Assembly: GCA_023132135.1 (NCBI GenBank) | Contig: JAGLYR010000031.1 | Coordinates: 1-32,366 of the forward strand | Source: Candidatus Eiseniibacteriota bacterium | GTDB taxonomy: Bacteria; Arandabacterota; Arandabacteria; JAGLYR01 | Reading direction: 5' to 3' | DNA length: 32,366 bases | In this document: positions 29,911-32,366 of the stretch, in pieces | Numbering within the stretch: position 1 is the first letter of the stretch | Layout: each line of letters begins with the position of its first letter | Notes under the pieces: model-generated | What the model was told of the DNA's origin: nothing | Seen by the model: the letters and a program-made list of their open reading frames with translations, nothing else | Databases searched by the model: none | Made by a program: the position numbers and the translations under genes

Positions 29911-32271
29911 ATGCGACTGGTCGTTGCTGTTTGTCTTGCGGGAATGATGTGTCTCGCCGCCGTCTGTCCGGCGTCTGCGGAAATCACAGGCACCTTCAAC
30001 TTCGATCCATCCCGGGTTGTCGTAGAAAGCAGGGAAGGATTCGACGTCATCCGGATCGAGGGGTGCCACTGGGAACTGGATCCGGGCAAACCGATGATCC
30101 CGGTGCTCACCACGCATTTCTCGATTCCGGCCGGGATGAAGGCCGTTGGGGTGAGAATAGTCTCTCTGGAACAGACTGATCTGGGGACCGCTTTCTATCT
30201 CCATCCAGCGCAGCCGCCTGTCCGGCTCGACTGCGAAACCGCTGCGGACTTCGTGGATCCGGATCCCGCTGTCTACGAATCCGAAGATCTGTATCCGGGC
30301 GTCGTTGCCCGGATTGCCAACAATGGAAACATGGGGGGCTACGCGGTCGTCGGGGTTGAGATCTTCCCTCTCACCTACCGGCCGCTTCACAGGGAGGTTA
30401 TCCTCAACACCGAAATCGAGATTGCCCTGACCCTCGAGTTTGCCGGAGAGCCTGCCCGGGTGATTCGCGGCCGCACGGAGTCCGGTGAGCGTGCTATCGC
30501 CGATCGGGTGCGTTCTCTGGTCGTCAACCCCGAGGCGGTGGCCGAGAACATCGGTCCCAGGGCGAAGGCTGGAAGAGATGGGACGGTCGAGTACGCCATT
30601 GTCACGACGACCAACCTGATGGACGAGTTCCAGCCCCTGGCCGACTGGAAAACGAAGAAGGGCGTGCCTGCTCAGGTGTTCTCGGAAGACTGGATTTACG
30701 CGAACTACACCGGCGTGGATGAGCCGGAGCAAATCCGCAACTTCATCAAGGACTATGAGGCCAATCACGGATTGGTCTACGTTCTCATCGGCGGCGGTGC
30801 ATACAAGATTCCGACCCGGGTTGCCTGGGACGATCTCGGGTACGATCACATCCACTCGGAGCTCTACTATTCCGACACCGACGGCAGCTGGAATGCGGAT
30901 GGCGATGAATACTGGGGTGAGTACCCGGAGGACGGTGTGGACATGTACGGAGACGTCTACGTCGGCCGCGCGCCGGTCCCCAACTATTCCACGGCGACGG
31001 TCTTTGTCGACAAGATTCTCACCTACGAGGGAGCCCAGGCGGGAGAGCCGCTACCCACGGACTACCAGAAGGATATGCTTTTCCTGGCGGAAGTTCTCTG
31101 GGGACCGCCGCAGTACCCGTACACCGACGGTGGGATTGCGAAGGACATGATAGACAACGCCCATGTCCCGTCACGTTTCGATCCCATCACGAAGCTGTAT
31201 GAGGATGATGGGAATCTGAATCACACATCGGCCATGAACGCACTGAATGCCGGCCAGGGCATCACGAACCACTGCGGTCACGCCAATTCGAGTGTACTGA
31301 GCGTCGGCCCCAACCAGCTCAACAATGGCGATATGGATGCGCTGGTCAACGGGGCCCGGCAGGGGATTTTCTATTCCATCGGCTGCTGGCCGGCTTCCTT
31401 CGAGACCAACTGCATTGCCAACCACTACGTCAACAATGCAAACGGCGGTGGGGTGGCCTTTGTGGGCAACGACCGCTACGGTTGGGGATGCCCCGGGTAT
31501 CCCGGCGGGTGTGTCTCGGACCTCTATGACCAGCAGTTTTTCCGGGCGCTGTTCACAAGCGACCTGTACAGGCTTGGCATCGCCCACGCCGATGCAAAAG
31601 ATTACTACGTGCCGTCCAGCACCCACGACGCGTACATGCGCTACGCCCTGTACGAGCTCAACGTTCTCGGGGATCCCGAGATGCCTGTCTGGACCGACAC
31701 ACCTGAGGTCCTGGCTGTTTCCCACCCCTCGACTCTGGGTCTGGGTCTGGCGACATTCACTGTTGACGTCTCCACCTCCAGGGGATCGGTGGAAGGCGCC
31801 TGCGTGTGTCTGATGAAAGGAACGGAAGTCTACGAAGTGGACTTCACCGATGCAGGCGGCCAGGTGATTCTCCACCCCGAACCGCAGACAGCCGGGCTGA
31901 TGTGGGTGACGGTCACCAAGCACAACTGCCTGCCATACGAGGGAGAGACAGTTGTGCAGGCAACGGCCGTGGCGGCGACCGAGTTCAAGCCCGCGGAGCT
32001 CGTCCTGCGGCAGAACCGGCCGAATCCCTTCAATCCCGTGACCGAGATCGAATTCGGCCTGCCCTCACTGCAGAACATCACCCTCGAAGTCTACAACGTG
32101 CAGGGGCAGCGGATTGCCACGCTGGCCAAGGGCGCTTACCCGGGCGGTTACCATCAGGTTGTCTGGCGTGGGACCGATGATGGCGGTGTCGAAGTCTCGA
32201 CCGGCGTCTACTTCTGCCGGTTGGTGACCGACGAGAAGGTGATGACGAGAAAGATGATGATGATCAAATAG
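29911..32271 (+). CDS. Secreted C25 (gingipain-like) cysteine peptidase with FlgD-like C-terminal domain
   Basis: A 786-aa secreted peptidase. Signal peptide (RLVVAVCLAGMMCLAAVCPA, cleaved near ASA), a propeptide of about 200 residues with a beta-rich fold (LDPGKPMIPVLTTHFSIPAG), then the C25 caspase-like domain: EYAIVTTTNLMDEFQPLADW, EQIRNFIKDYEANHGLVYVL, the catalytic His in NHCGHANSS (H457) and the catalytic Cys in YSIGCWPASFE (C492), 35 residues apart as in gingipains (about 33). An Ig-like domain follows, and the C-terminal 80 residues (LRQNRPNPFNPVTEIEFGLP, GQRIATLAKGAYPGGYHQV) form a FlgD-like/sorting-type module ending KKMMMIK-like. The ribosome binding site AAGGAGG is near perfect. 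A terminator follows at 32305-32330. Confidence 0.9.
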   Translation: MRLVVAVCLAGMMCLAAVCPASAEITGTFNFDPSRVVVESREGFDVIRIEGCHWELDPGKPMIPVLTTHFSIPAGMKAVGVRIVSLEQTDLGTAFYLHPAQPPVRLDCETAADFVDPDPAVYESEDLYPGVVARIANNGNMGGYAVVGVEIFPLTYRPLHREVILNTEIEIALTLEFAGEPARVIRGRTESGERAIADRVRSLVVNPEAVAENIGPRAKAGRDGTVEYAIVTTTNLMDEFQPLADWKTKKGVPAQVFSEDWIYANYTGVDEPEQIRNFIKDYEANHGLVYVLIGGGAYKIPTRVAWDDLGYDHIHSELYYSDTDGSWNADGDEYWGEYPEDGVDMYGDVYVGRAPVPNYSTATVFVDKILTYEGAQAGEPLPTDYQKDMLFLAEVLWGPPQYPYTDGGIAKDMIDNAHVPSRFDPITKLYEDDGNLNHTSAMNALNAGQGITNHCGHANSSVLSVGPNQLNNGDMDALVNGARQGIFYSIGCWPASFETNCIANHYVNNANGGGVAFVGNDRYGWGCPGYPGGCVSDLYDQQFFRALFTSDLYRLGIAHADAKDYYVPSSTHDAYMRYALYELNVLGDPEMPVWTDTPEVLAVSHPSTLGLGLATFTVDVSTSRGSVEGACVCLMKGTEVYEVDFTDAGGQVILHPEPQTAGLMWVTVTKHNCLPYEGETVVQATAVAATEFKPAELVLRQNRPNPFNPVTEIEFGLPSLQNITLEVYNVQGQRIATLAKGAYPGGYHQVVWRGTDDGGVEVSTGVYFCRLVTDEKVMTRKMMMIK

Positions 32272-32303
32272 AAGAGCAGTGCGTAGTCCAAGGAACAGAA
32301 CAA

Positions 32304-32330
32304 GGGGCGACCCGGTGGGTCGCCCTTTTT
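32304..32330 (+). terminator. Rho-independent terminator
   Basis: GGGCGACCC (32305-32313) and GGGTCGCCC (32317-32325) form a 9-bp GC-rich stem with a GGT loop, followed directly by TTTTT (32326-32330). This is a classic intrinsic terminator 34 bp after the peptidase stop. Confidence 0.9.
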
Positions 32331-32366
32331 CTCTGCAAGCGTCGGAGGGGTTGAAGCCCCCGGAGG

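Overview
The window is about 60% GC and tightly packed, and reads as a free-living Gram-negative bacterium. The evidence is an MCE/Mla-type envelope lipid-transport operon, several signal-peptide-bearing beta-barrel candidates, a lipoprotein, and a secreted C25-type cysteine peptidase ending in a FlgD-like C-terminal domain. That last trait, with frequent GTG/TTG starts and several families of dispersed intergenic repeats, fits the FCB group or a neighbouring candidate phylum (Eisenbacteria/Latescibacteria-like). The taxonomic guess is weak. No rRNA, tRNA, CRISPR array or intact insertion sequence was seen.

Layout. (1) 1-2157: a secreted protein of unknown function, probably cut by the window start, then a hicA-hicB toxin-antitoxin pair with a perfect inverted-repeat operator candidate; REP-like sequences lie on both sides of the pair. 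(2) 2158-6846, minus strand: one apparent operon reading GNAT-like protein, thiolase, DUF35 zinc-ribbon/OB-fold protein, PgeF/YfiH-family protein and FapA-family protein, behind a good sigma70-type promoter (6879-6907). The thiolase has Pro where the nucleophilic Cys should be. (3) 7035-8537: a GT-C membrane glycosyltransferase. (4) 8622-16908, plus strand: a catabolic operon containing a three-subunit molybdenum hydroxylase (FAD, 2Fe-2S and Mo subunits), AllH, AllF (FdrA), a separate 57-aa FdrA C-terminal-domain protein, AllG and a cyclase-family metal hydrolase. Together these suggest oxidation of an N-heterocycle, ring opening, and carbamoyl transfer of the oxamate transcarbamylase type.

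(5) 17023-24945, plus strand: an MCE-domain protein, a PqiC/DUF330-type lipoprotein, a novel 512-aa outer-membrane candidate, a STAS-MlaE permease and an MlaF ATPase, followed by two further beta-barrel candidates. This looks like a complete inner-to-outer-membrane lipid transporter carrying an unrecognised outer-membrane partner. (6) 25057-28235: an adenosine-deaminase-family enzyme, a convergent winged-helix/coiled-coil protein, and an alkaline-phosphatase-superfamily protein with a clear promoter. (7) 28243-32271: a second GT-C-like membrane protein (minus strand), then the C25 peptidase with its own promoter, a strong ribosome binding site and an intrinsic terminator.

The most unusual points are the molybdenum hydroxylase/AllFGH/cyclase gene set with its split FdrA domain, the Mla operon with the unknown outer-membrane protein, and a dispersed repeat (core GGATTATTCA) whose copies supply stop codons and, at one site, form a perfect 28-bp palindrome shared by two convergent genes.
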